Shown here in pieces: positions 27,401-35,670 of a stretch of 36,463 nt of DNA. The notes beneath the pieces were generated by a model. It ran no database searches. It saw only the letters and a program-made list of their open reading frames with translations, and was not told where the DNA came from. This stretch comes from Spirochaetales bacterium (lineage in GTDB: Bacteria > Spirochaetota > Spirochaetia > DSM-27196 > SKKC01): assembly GCA_007135605.1 (NCBI GenBank), contig SLIN01000158.1, positions 1 through 36,463 on the forward strand, in the 5' to 3' direction. Position 1 is the first letter of the stretch. Each line of letters starts with the position of its first letter. Made by a program: the position numbers and the translations under genes.

Positions 27401-27597
27401 TCTTTTATCGTGCCCGGAACGAAGTGGCCGAAGTGCGGCAACCCGGTCGCAAACGGCGGTCCGTCATAGAAGACGAACTCCCGCGCCCCGTCGCGCATCC
27501 GGACCGACCTCTCGAAAATGCCGGCCGTCTCCCAGAATTCCATGACGGAGACTTCCATCTCGGGGAAACTGACCTTCGGGTCTGCGGGCGTATACAA
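24475..27597 (-). CDS. ileS: Isoleucine--tRNA ligase, eukaryote-like (type 2)
   Basis: [53 protein letters not shown]; TTG start at 27597 preceded by AGGAGGA. Confidence 0.93.
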   Translation of the reverse strand: [1040 protein letters not shown]

Positions 27598-27758
27598 AAG
27601 AGATCCTCCTTCGCTCGGTGTCGGGAAAACTCGGACGCCGGGGCGGCACGGCAGTGCTTCGGAGCACCGCCGGTTGGCCGAAATTCGCCGCGCTTCGCGT
27701 GATCCGAAATCCGCCGAACTCCGGCCGCGGCTCTCCACACACCCCGATATTGTACGCG

Positions 27759-27788
27759 AATTTAGAGAGCCGCGTACACGGGTGTCAA
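27759..27788 (-). promoter_or_regulatory. Candidate ileS promoter TTGACA-18-TAAATT
   Basis: Minus strand: -35 at 27783-27788, -10 at 27759-27764; predicted leader about 155 nt. Confidence 0.55.
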
Positions 27789-27939
27789 GCGGCGGCGGCT
27801 GAGTGCCACGGCTCGGGCCGCCGTGGCCGGAGAGCGTCGGCGGCGCGCGGTCCGCGCGTGCGCCCGAGACCGCCGGCATTCCGGCCACCACCGATCGCAC
27901 GAGCCGCGCATAGCCTCGACACAACTGTTACTATGAGGC

Positions 27940-28476
27940 ATGCACGTCCTCGACCTTTCCGTTCCGATTCACGACGGGATGGAACTCTATCCCGGTGACC
28001 CGAACGTGACCATAGAAGTCGCTCATACCTACGAGTCGCACGGGTGGCTGCTCCGTCGCCTCGCGCTTGGTTCCCATACCGGAACGCACGTTGACGCGCC
28101 GTCGCATATGACACCGAACGGCGCGACACTCTCCGAGCTTCCGCTCGAACGCTTTGTGGGACCGGCGGTACGCGCCACCGCCGGCGCCGAGCACCCGCAC
28201 GGCGTCGGCCTGCTCTTTGCATCCGAGGTAACGTTCGAGGAGCATTCCCGGATCGCCGCCGCCGAACCGACCTTCGTCGGAGGAGCGCTCGGCGAGCGCC
28301 TCGAGCGGGCATTGCTCAAGCGAGGGATCATCACCTACACCGGCCTCGCGAATCTCGATCAGCTACCGCACGACCGCACATTCACTTTTGTCGGGCTTCC
28401 GCTTCCGATTGTCGACGGCGACGGATCTCCGGTGCGGGCGGTGGCGTTGATAGACGACGAACCGCGCGGACGGTGA
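27940..28476 (+). CDS. Cyclase-family (kynurenine formamidase-like) metal-dependent hydrolase
   Basis: LGSHTGTHVDAPSHM signature; DLSVPIHDGMELYPGDP; FVGLPLPIVDGDGSPVRAVALI. Confidence 0.88.
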   Translation: MHVLDLSVPIHDGMELYPGDPNVTIEVAHTYESHGWLLRRLALGSHTGTHVDAPSHMTPNGATLSELPLERFVGPAVRATAGAEHPHGVGLLFASEVTFEEHSRIAAAEPTFVGGALGERLERALLKRGIITYTGLANLDQLPHDRTFTFVGLPLPIVDGDGSPVRAVALIDDEPRGR

Positions 28477-28603
28477 TCGCCTACCGTGCCGCTCGCACGC
28501 CGAGTGATCGCTCGTTCGTCCGAATCGGTCGATCTCCCGGTCACATAACGCCGAAACCCGTAGCCGACGCCGGCGTTCTGTTGTATTGTAGAGATGAAGA
28601 ACT

Positions 28604-29272
28604 ATGAGTGGCCTGCACGATTTGCTCCTGACGATTATCCACAGAGTAGTCGAGCTCAAGCATGTAATCCGGGAAACGTATCGCGTGAATCCGGCAATAT
28701 TCATGGCGCTCTATTCCGGATCCGGACCGCTGTTCTATTACGCACTTTATAGAGCGGCTCGCGCCGTGCGCCGTGCGCTGTACGGCGAAATGAACATCTG
28801 GCTCACCGTGGTTCTCGCCTCGACCGCCGCGCCGTTCGTCTATGTGCTGGCGGTGGGGCGCAACGTTCCGTGGTGGGCGTACACAGCGGTTGCCGTGCTT
28901 CTTCTGCAGGGCGTCGGACCGATGATCTGGAAACTCACGCGGACCGCTCCGGTCCCGGCCGCCGCGGCGGCGACCGCCGACATACCGCTATTCACAGAAC
29001 AGTCGCACATTGAACGAACCGACGGCAGGCTTCGAGACCGCTACCGCAGCTTCTCCCGGACAATGGCGCGCGTGGCGCACAATTACCACCGGCCGCGCCG
29101 TCGCCGTCGTACGCACTCGTTCGCTCGCAGCCGCGCCATTCCGTTTCTCCCGCGACGCGCTACCAACAACGGCTATCGCTCCCTTCGACTGGTAATCAAT
29201 CGCTCGCGCGGCCGAGCCGTTGCCCGCTTCGGCTATCTCGACGACGAGGCGGCACGCCTGCGCGCCGGTTGA
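28604..29272 (+). CDS. Small membrane protein with Arg-rich C-terminal tail, unknown function
   Basis: Two to three hydrophobic segments in residues 30-115, followed by a strongly basic tail (RPRRRRRTHSFARSRAIPFLPRR...). Confidence 0.45.
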   Translation: MSGLHDLLLTIIHRVVELKHVIRETYRVNPAIFMALYSGSGPLFYYALYRAARAVRRALYGEMNIWLTVVLASTAAPFVYVLAVGRNVPWWAYTAVAVLLLQGVGPMIWKLTRTAPVPAAAAATADIPLFTEQSHIERTDGRLRDRYRSFSRTMARVAHNYHRPRRRRRTHSFARSRAIPFLPRRATNNGYRSLRLVINRSRGRAVARFGYLDDEAARLRAG

Positions 29273-29376
29273 CGACAAGCGCCGTGGAGAAGCCGGCCGC
29301 GCGGCCGAGAGGTGCTCGCCGGCATCGTTGTGAGCGCCGGTGCATTCGCGCGCTTCGCTATCGTATCGGGTCGATG

Positions 29377-29405
29377 TTGACACCGGCTGAATCCGGATCT
29401 ACTGT
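29377..29405 (+). promoter_or_regulatory. Candidate promoter TTGACA-17-TACTGT of the FGGY kinase gene
   Basis: -35 29377-29382; -10 29400-29405; ATG at 29418. Confidence 0.6.
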
Positions 29406-29417
29406 TCGAATAAGCCC

Positions 29418-30911
29418 ATGAGAGATGCCGCCGTCGGAATCGATATCGGGACTACGAGTGTCAAGGCAATCGTAGTGACCGCCTCGGGAGAACAGCTCTT
29501 CGAGAAAAGCGTACCGCACGATCTTCTGTCGCCGGCTGCCGGCTTCGCCGAAGAGGACGCCGGCGTCTGGTGGGAAAGCTGCAAAACGCTGCTCGGGCGG
29601 ATCGCCGGCGAAATACCTACCGACCGACTGGCCGGCGTCGCGTTCTCCGGGATGGTTCCCACGATCGTTCTCGTAGACGAGGAAGGGGCCGCTTTACGGA
29701 ACTCGATACAGCAGAACGATGCACGTGCAGTTCGCGAGATAGCCGCCTACAAGCAACAGATCGACGAGGACGACTATTTCCGCCGGACCGGCAATACAAT
29801 TAATCAGCAGGTCGTCTTCCCCAAGTACACGTGGCTCGAAACAAACGAGCCTCGCGCGGTTGAGCGAGCCGATTACATCATGGGCTCATACGATTACTGC
29901 ACCTATCGCCTCACCGGCGTGCCGACCCTCGAACGGAATTGGGCGCTGGAAAGCGGCATGTGGCGCATACGCGAGGAGTGCTGGGACGAGGAGATCATCG
30001 AGCTCACCGGTATTCCGATGAGGCTTCTTCCCCCCGTCAGGGCAAGCGGCGAGCTTGCCGGCTACACGAGCAAGGACGTCGAATCGGAAACGGGCTTCCC
30101 CTCGGGCATTCCGGTAGTTTCGGGAATCGCCGATCACGTCGCCTCGGCTCTCGCAACCGGAGTACGAGTGGAAGGCGAGCTCCTGCTCAAGCTCGGCGGC
30201 GCCGGGGATATCCTGTTCGCGACCGAACATCTCCGACTCGATCCTCGCCTGTTCATCGACTACCATCCGATTCCCGGCAGGTACCTCATAAACGGATGTA
30301 TGGCCGCAAGCGGCTCGATCGTGAAGTGGCTGACGAATCTGACGCAGGACACCGATTTCGAGCGGCTGACCGCAGAGGCCGAGCAGATCGAGCCGGGCTC
30401 GGGTGCCGGGCAGATCATCGTGCTGCCCTATTTTCTGGGCGAGAAAACCCCCATCTTCGACACGGATGCGCGGGGCGTAGTATTCGGGCTTTCGCTCAAC
30501 CACGATCGCGCAAGCCTGTTCCGTGCGGTGCTCGAAGCGGTAGCGTACGGTTTCAGACACCATGTCGAGGTGCTGAGCGAGATGGGTCACGAGGTCTCGG
30601 CTGCGTTTCTTTCCAACGGCGGTGCGCGCAGCCCGTTGTGGCGCCAGATCGTCCTCGACGTCGTCGGCACCGACGGCACGTATGTCCCGGACCATCCGGG
30701 ATCGTGTATCGGCGCGGCATTCGTCGCGCTGGAGTCCGTCATACCGGGACACGACTGGAAGGCGCTCGAGGCATTCCTCTCTCGTGGAACGTCGATATCG
30801 TTCTCGCAGGAACGCCACCGTCGCTATACCCACTACTACCGACTCTATCGCGATCTCTACGAGCAGCTGAAACCGCTCTTCCCGCGCTTGAACCGGGAAT
30901 TCGACTCGTAA
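29418..30911 (+). CDS. FGGY-family carbohydrate kinase (xylulokinase-like)
   Basis: AAVGIDIGTTSVKAIVV, AGVAFSGMVPTIVLVDEEG, FLSNGGARSPLWRQIVLDVVG. Confidence 0.9.
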   Translation: MRDAAVGIDIGTTSVKAIVVTASGEQLFEKSVPHDLLSPAAGFAEEDAGVWWESCKTLLGRIAGEIPTDRLAGVAFSGMVPTIVLVDEEGAALRNSIQQNDARAVREIAAYKQQIDEDDYFRRTGNTINQQVVFPKYTWLETNEPRAVERADYIMGSYDYCTYRLTGVPTLERNWALESGMWRIREECWDEEIIELTGIPMRLLPPVRASGELAGYTSKDVESETGFPSGIPVVSGIADHVASALATGVRVEGELLLKLGGAGDILFATEHLRLDPRLFIDYHPIPGRYLINGCMAASGSIVKWLTNLTQDTDFERLTAEAEQIEPGSGAGQIIVLPYFLGEKTPIFDTDARGVVFGLSLNHDRASLFRAVLEAVAYGFRHHVEVLSEMGHEVSAAFLSNGGARSPLWRQIVLDVVGTDGTYVPDHPGSCIGAAFVALESVIPGHDWKALEAFLSRGTSISFSQERHRRYTHYYRLYRDLYEQLKPLFPRLNREFDS

Positions 30912-30961
30912 GGTCTGTCACACCACCACGCGACAGAGACAAGTTGGTGCGCGATCCGGGA

Positions 30962-31657
30962 TTATGCGCGGGCCGCGACCCGTCGGACGAGCTCGTCGAG
31001 GGTGATGTCGGTCAGACTCGACAGGAAGTGTGCTCGCGGCTCATCGGGCCAATCGAGCTTCCTCGTGACGTCGTTCGGAACCACCACGCAGACGACGCCC
31101 GCTCGTATAGCCGAGCGCATTCCGTTCACCGAGTCTTCGACGGCGATCGTGCGGGCCGCACTGACTCCGAGCCTCGCCACAGCGGTTCGAAAAAGCTCGG
31201 GGTCCGGTTTGACATTCGCTACATCGTCCGCGGTCACAACAGCGTCGAAGCACTCATCCAGCTCGTAGTGTCGAAGCAATGGAATTACCCAATCGGCCTT
31301 CGCACTCGAGGCAACACCGAGCTTCAACCCGATCTCCCGCGCCCGCTGTACGTACTCCCGGACGCCGGGGCGAAGCCCTTCGCGAAGGACCAGTTCCCGA
31401 TGCAGCTGCCGTCGCCGGTTTCTGATCTCTGCGATCGGCAACCGGACTTTCACCTCGTTCTGGAGGTAGGAGTACACATCAATGGTCAACTCTCCGCCGA
31501 TCGTCGCGAGCCACCGCTCCTCGGGAAAGCGGACACCGTATCCAGCAAAGAGCTGTTTATAGCTCACGAGTTCGGGAGACTCCGTGTCTACTACCGTTCC
31601 GTCGAAATCGAGAATCAGTGCCTCGGGAGTCTGCGCTTCAGCCATCGATGCGGCCAT
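30962..31657 (-). CDS. HAD-superfamily subfamily IA hydrolase (phosphatase/phosphoglucomutase-like)
   Basis: LILDFDGTVVDTE, LGVASSAK, KPDPELF, AVEDSVNGMRSAIRAG. Confidence 0.92.
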   Translation of the reverse strand: MAASMAEAQTPEALILDFDGTVVDTESPELVSYKQLFAGYGVRFPEERWLATIGGELTIDVYSYLQNEVKVRLPIAEIRNRRRQLHRELVLREGLRPGVREYVQRAREIGLKLGVASSAKADWVIPLLRHYELDECFDAVVTADDVANVKPDPELFRTAVARLGVSAARTIAVEDSVNGMRSAIRAGVVCVVVPNDVTRKLDWPDEPRAHFLSSLTDITLDELVRRVAARA

Positions 31658-31679
31658 AATCGGGATGCCGTCCGCCCGT

Positions 31680-33722
31680 TCACGAACCGGGACGGTGTAG
31701 ACACGCCTTCAGATGCTCACGCCCGATCGACTCGAGCGCCGGTACTTCGACGGCACACCGATCGGTTGCAATCGGACAGCGGGTGCGGAATACACATCCG
31801 GACGGAGGGTCGATCGGGCTCGGAATGTCGCCCTGAAGGATCGGAACGTTCCGTTTGCGCTCCGGGTCGAGCGTCGGTACCGCAGCCAGCAGCGACTCGG
31901 TGTACGGGTGAACGGGACGAAGGTACAGCTCCCGCGACGGCGCCGTTTCCATTATCTTGCCGAGATACATGACGACAACACGGTCGGAGACGAATTGAAT
32001 TACGCCGAGATCGTGCGCGATGAAGAGAAGCGTCAATCCGAACTCTTCTTTGAGATCGAGCAGCAGATTGATGATCTGTGCCTGTATCGAAACATCGAGT
32101 GCGGATACAGGCTCGTCGGCAACAATGAGTCGTGGCTCTACCGCGAGAGCTCTCGCGATGGCGATCCGCTGGCGCTGACCTCCGGAGAACTCGTGTGGGT
32201 AGCTCCCGAGGTGGTCACGGGACAGGCCGACACGCTCGAGAAGAACGGCAACACGTTCTTTCTTTTCCTTTCCCCGCGCAATACGGTGGATCTCCATTCC
32301 TTCGCCGACGATCTCTCCGATGGTCATCCGCGGATTCAGGCTGGAAAACGGGTCCTGAAAGATGATCTGGAGGTCCTTACGGTGGGGCCGCATCTCCTTC
32401 CTGGTCAACTCATTCAGCTCGGTACCGTCGAACTTGATCGAACCGGAAACGTTGTCAACAAGCTGAAGTATCGAGCGACCGGTAGTCGTTTTTCCCGACC
32501 CCGATTCGCCGACAAGGCCGACGACTTCTCCCGGCCGTATGTCGATCGACACACCGTCGACAGCACGAATGCGGCCTACCTCGCGCGACAGAAGTCCCCG
32601 CTTGATCGGAAAGTGCGTGCGAAGGTCATTCAGCCGCAGAAGGAAGTCGTCACCCGGCTCATTTTCGTCCTCGTCGGCCCGATTCGTCGCGTGCGTCACA
32701 TCAACCACGTCGACATCCTCGCCGTTCGATTCGTTTCGAACCTCTTTCCACCGGACGCAGCGAACCATATGCCCCTCGCCGGTATCCTCCAGTCGCGGCA
32801 CATCCTCCGTACATATCTCTTTCGCGAACGCGCACCGGGGATGGAAGGCGCAGCCGGACGGAAGATGCATGGCACTCGGCACAGTACCCGGGATCGTCCT
32901 CAGACGCGCTCCCTTGACACCGGCCTGATCGACGCGGGGAACCGACCGTAACAACCCGAGCGTGTACGGCATCTTTGCGCCGGAATAGAGAAACTCAGCT
33001 TTCGCCACTTCAACCGCCCTGCCTCCGTACATCACCATAATTCTGTCGGCGAGACTCGAAACGACCGCGAGATCGTGAGTGATATAGAGCATCGCCATGC
33101 CCAGCTCCCGCTGCAGGCGCTTCATGAGCTCGATAATCTGGGCCTGGATGCTGACGTCGAGCGCGGTTGTCGGCTCGTCGGCGATGAGCAGCTTCGGATT
33201 GCACGACAGCGCGGTGGCGATCATGACGCGCTGGCGCATCCCTCCGGAAAGCTGGTGCGGGTAGCTCTGACAGCGCTTTCGCGCCTCCGGGATGCCGACG
33301 AGATCGAGCATCTCGACCGCAAGCTTCATCGCCTCCCGCCGCCCCTTGCGCTGGTGGAGCATGATCGCTTCGCTGATCTGGTTTCCCACGGTGTATACGG
33401 GATTCAGGCTCGTCATCGGCTCCTGAAAGATCATCGCGATATCGTTGCCCCGGATCTCGCGCATCTCGTTCACCGGCTTACGCGAGAGATCCTCACCATC
33501 GAACAGAATCTCACCTCCGGCGATCCACCCCGAGCGTGGGAGAAGGCGCATAATCGACAGACTCGTCACCGACTTGCCTGAACCGGATTCGCCGACAACT
33601 CCCAAAGTTTCGCCGCTGTCGAGTCGGAAGCTGACTCCGTCGACTGCCTTCGCTATCCCTTCGTCGGTCTTGAAATATGTCTTCAGATCGTTCACTTCGA
33701 GTAATGGGCGCGCCGGTGTCAT
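31680..33722 (-). CDS. Fused dipeptide/oligopeptide ABC transporter ATPases (DppD-like + DppF-like in one polypeptide)
   Basis: Two Walker A ([22 protein letters not shown]), two signatures ([18 protein letters not shown]), two C-terminal oligopeptide-type Cys motifs ([28 protein letters not shown]); one uninterrupted frame. Confidence 0.92.
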   Translation of the reverse strand: MTPARPLLEVNDLKTYFKTDEGIAKAVDGVSFRLDSGETLGVVGESGSGKSVTSLSIMRLLPRSGWIAGGEILFDGEDLSRKPVNEMREIRGNDIAMIFQEPMTSLNPVYTVGNQISEAIMLHQRKGRREAMKLAVEMLDLVGIPEARKRCQSYPHQLSGGMRQRVMIATALSCNPKLLIADEPTTALDVSIQAQIIELMKRLQRELGMAMLYITHDLAVVSSLADRIMVMYGGRAVEVAKAEFLYSGAKMPYTLGLLRSVPRVDQAGVKGARLRTIPGTVPSAMHLPSGCAFHPRCAFAKEICTEDVPRLEDTGEGHMVRCVRWKEVRNESNGEDVDVVDVTHATNRADEDENEPGDDFLLRLNDLRTHFPIKRGLLSREVGRIRAVDGVSIDIRPGEVVGLVGESGSGKTTTGRSILQLVDNVSGSIKFDGTELNELTRKEMRPHRKDLQIIFQDPFSSLNPRMTIGEIVGEGMEIHRIARGKEKKERVAVLLERVGLSRDHLGSYPHEFSGGQRQRIAIARALAVEPRLIVADEPVSALDVSIQAQIINLLLDLKEEFGLTLLFIAHDLGVIQFVSDRVVVMYLGKIMETAPSRELYLRPVHPYTESLLAAVPTLDPERKRNVPILQGDIPSPIDPPSGCVFRTRCPIATDRCAVEVPALESIGREHLKACLHRPGS

Positions 33723-33733
33723 GATAATCCGCC

Positions 33734-34567
33734 TCAGTAGTAGGTTCTCGGGTCGAGGATGTCTCGCAGCGAGTCGCCGAGGATATTGATCGACAGCACG
33801 GTCAACGCCAGCGCCCCTCCCGGGAACACGGTGTACCACCATGCCTGTCGCATGTAACGCCGCGCTTCGTTGAGCATTGCACCCCACTCCGGTGTCGGCG
33901 GTTGGGCACCGAGCCCCACAAAGCTCAACGCCGCCGCGTTGAGGACCGCTGCCGCCACGCGAAGCGTCGCGAGTACAATGACCGGCCCCATGATATTCGG
34001 CAGCACATGGCGGACGATTATTAGGAAATCGTTCTGCCCGAGAGCACGAGCCCCGGTCACGTAGTCCTCTTCTTTGACTGCAAGCACCGAACCGCGTACC
34101 ACGCGGGTAAACTGCGGCATCGATCCGATCCCGATCGCAATAACAACGTTGTTCAACCCCGGTCCCAGCACGGCGATGATCGTTATGGCGAGCAGAATAC
34201 CGGGAATCGACAGGAGTATGTCGGTGAATCGCATGATCACCGTATCCCACATGCGGCCGTAATAGCCTGCTATCAGACCTTGCACAAGACCGAGGAAGGC
34301 GGCTATGAACGTCGCCGATACCCCCATGATCACCGTGATTCGGGTCCCGTGGATCACGCGACTGAAAAGATCGCGACCGAGTGAATCGGTACCGAACCAA
34401 TGGGCGGAGGAGGGGCTCGTGAGCACGCTGCCGGGCACCTGGTGCCGCGCAGAATACGGCGCAAGACGCGGGCCGAAAAGTGCGGTGAAAAGAAGCAGGG
34501 CCACGAACCCTGCGGCGAGAAAATTGATCTTTTTCGCTCGAAACTTGTTCCACTGCTTTCGGTACAT
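33734..34567 (-). CDS. Dipeptide/oligopeptide ABC transporter permease (DppC-like)
   Basis: [59 protein letters not shown]. Confidence 0.93.
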   Translation of the reverse strand: MYRKQWNKFRAKKINFLAAGFVALLLFTALFGPRLAPYSARHQVPGSVLTSPSSAHWFGTDSLGRDLFSRVIHGTRITVIMGVSATFIAAFLGLVQGLIAGYYGRMWDTVIMRFTDILLSIPGILLAITIIAVLGPGLNNVVIAIGIGSMPQFTRVVRGSVLAVKEEDYVTGARALGQNDFLIIVRHVLPNIMGPVIVLATLRVAAAVLNAAALSFVGLGAQPPTPEWGAMLNEARRYMRQAWWYTVFPGGALALTVLSINILGDSLRDILDPRTYY

Positions 34568-34581
34568 TGCCCTTACACCGC

Positions 34582-35502
34582 CTAATCGTAACGAATTCGA
34601 GGGTCGAGAAACCCGTAACTGAGATCAACCAGGAAATTGATGAGAACGAATCCCGAAGAGATCACGAGGATAATCGCCTGGATCATCGGATAGTCTCGGG
34701 CCAGAATCGATTCGACTGCAAGCCGTCCCAATCCAGGCCATGAGAACAGCGTCTCTACGACGACGGTTCCGCCGAGAAGTACGGCGAGATAGAGCCCGGC
34801 GATGGTAACCACGGGGATCAGACCGTTTTTCAGGGCGTGCTTGGTCATTACCACTCGCTCGCTAAGACCCTTCGCGCGTGCGGATCGGATATAGTCCATT
34901 CCGAGAATTTCCACCATGGACGATCTCGTGATACGCGCAATGATAGCCGAATAGAGAAACCCCAGGCTGATCACCGGCGCAACGAAGTGCTGCCACGTAC
35001 CGTGCCCCATTGTCGGAAGCCATCGCAAATGGAGGGAGAAATAGAGCATCAACAGCATTCCGAGCACGAAGTTCGGCACGGATATGCCGATCATCGCGAC
35101 CATCATGACCACCGTTTCGATCCACGTGTCGCGAAATGCCGCGGCGAGCACACCGGCCGAGACACCGATAATCAGGGCGAGTCCCATTCCCGCGAATGCC
35201 AGTTGCACCGTCGGTCCGATGCGGACGGCAATCTCGTGTCCCACCGGGCGATTGGTCCGGAACGACCGTCCCAGATCTCCCCGCGCTACGTTGCCGAAAA
35301 ACCGGAAGTACTGGGTGAGAAGCGGATCGTCCAGTCCCATGCTCTCGCGCAGCGATTCCACGCGTTCGGGCGTGGCACGGACACCGAGCATTACCCTCGC
35401 CGGGTCACCAGGAATCATGTGCACGGTGAAGAAGATTAGTGTCGATACTCCCCAGAGAACTATGACCGACGCGAATGCCCGCCGGATAATGAAGTGCTTC
35501 AT
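34582..35502 (-). CDS. Dipeptide/oligopeptide ABC transporter permease (DppB-like)
   Basis: [56 protein letters not shown]. Confidence 0.93.
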   Translation of the reverse strand: MKHFIIRRAFASVIVLWGVSTLIFFTVHMIPGDPARVMLGVRATPERVESLRESMGLDDPLLTQYFRFFGNVARGDLGRSFRTNRPVGHEIAVRIGPTVQLAFAGMGLALIIGVSAGVLAAAFRDTWIETVVMMVAMIGISVPNFVLGMLLMLYFSLHLRWLPTMGHGTWQHFVAPVISLGFLYSAIIARITRSSMVEILGMDYIRSARAKGLSERVVMTKHALKNGLIPVVTIAGLYLAVLLGGTVVVETLFSWPGLGRLAVESILARDYPMIQAIILVISSGFVLINFLVDLSYGFLDPRIRYD

Positions 35503-35608
35503 GCTCTCACTCTTGGCCCACGCTGCCGGTAGTCATCGCGGCGCACCGCGCGCTGTACGCTGTATCGATTCAGTATTCGGATTCTATCACGCCGGTCATT
35601 GTCCGAGA

Positions 35609-35636
35609 GCAGGAGTCGCCGGGCGGCGACTCCTGC
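35609..35636. other. Perfect 12-bp inverted repeat with 4-nt loop in the SBP-permease intergenic region
   Basis: gcaggagtcgcc-gggc-ggcgactcctgc; no downstream U-tract on the minus strand. Confidence 0.85.
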
Positions 35637-35670
35637 AGTACACGTTTCAACGACGGTGTCGATCGTGGTC

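Noticed and set aside
27598-27752. T-box riboswitch upstream of ileS
   Set aside because: No AGGGUGGNACCGCG-type T-box sequence or antiterminator core found in the leader.
27598-27924. N-terminal ~110-aa extension of the ileS ORF
   Set aside because: Ribosome-binding site AGGAGGA sits immediately before TTG 27597, and the extension crosses the candidate promoter.
29939-31972. 677-aa plus-strand ORF overlapping the FGGY kinase, HAD and ATPase genes
   Set aside because: Crosses three well-supported genes in a wrong frame or strand; low-complexity Arg-rich translation.
33723-34628. N-terminal ~300-aa extension of the 982-aa ORF containing the fused ATPases
   Set aside because: The extension overlaps the DppC-like permease in another frame; the ATPase starts naturally at ATG 33722 ([17 protein letters not shown]).
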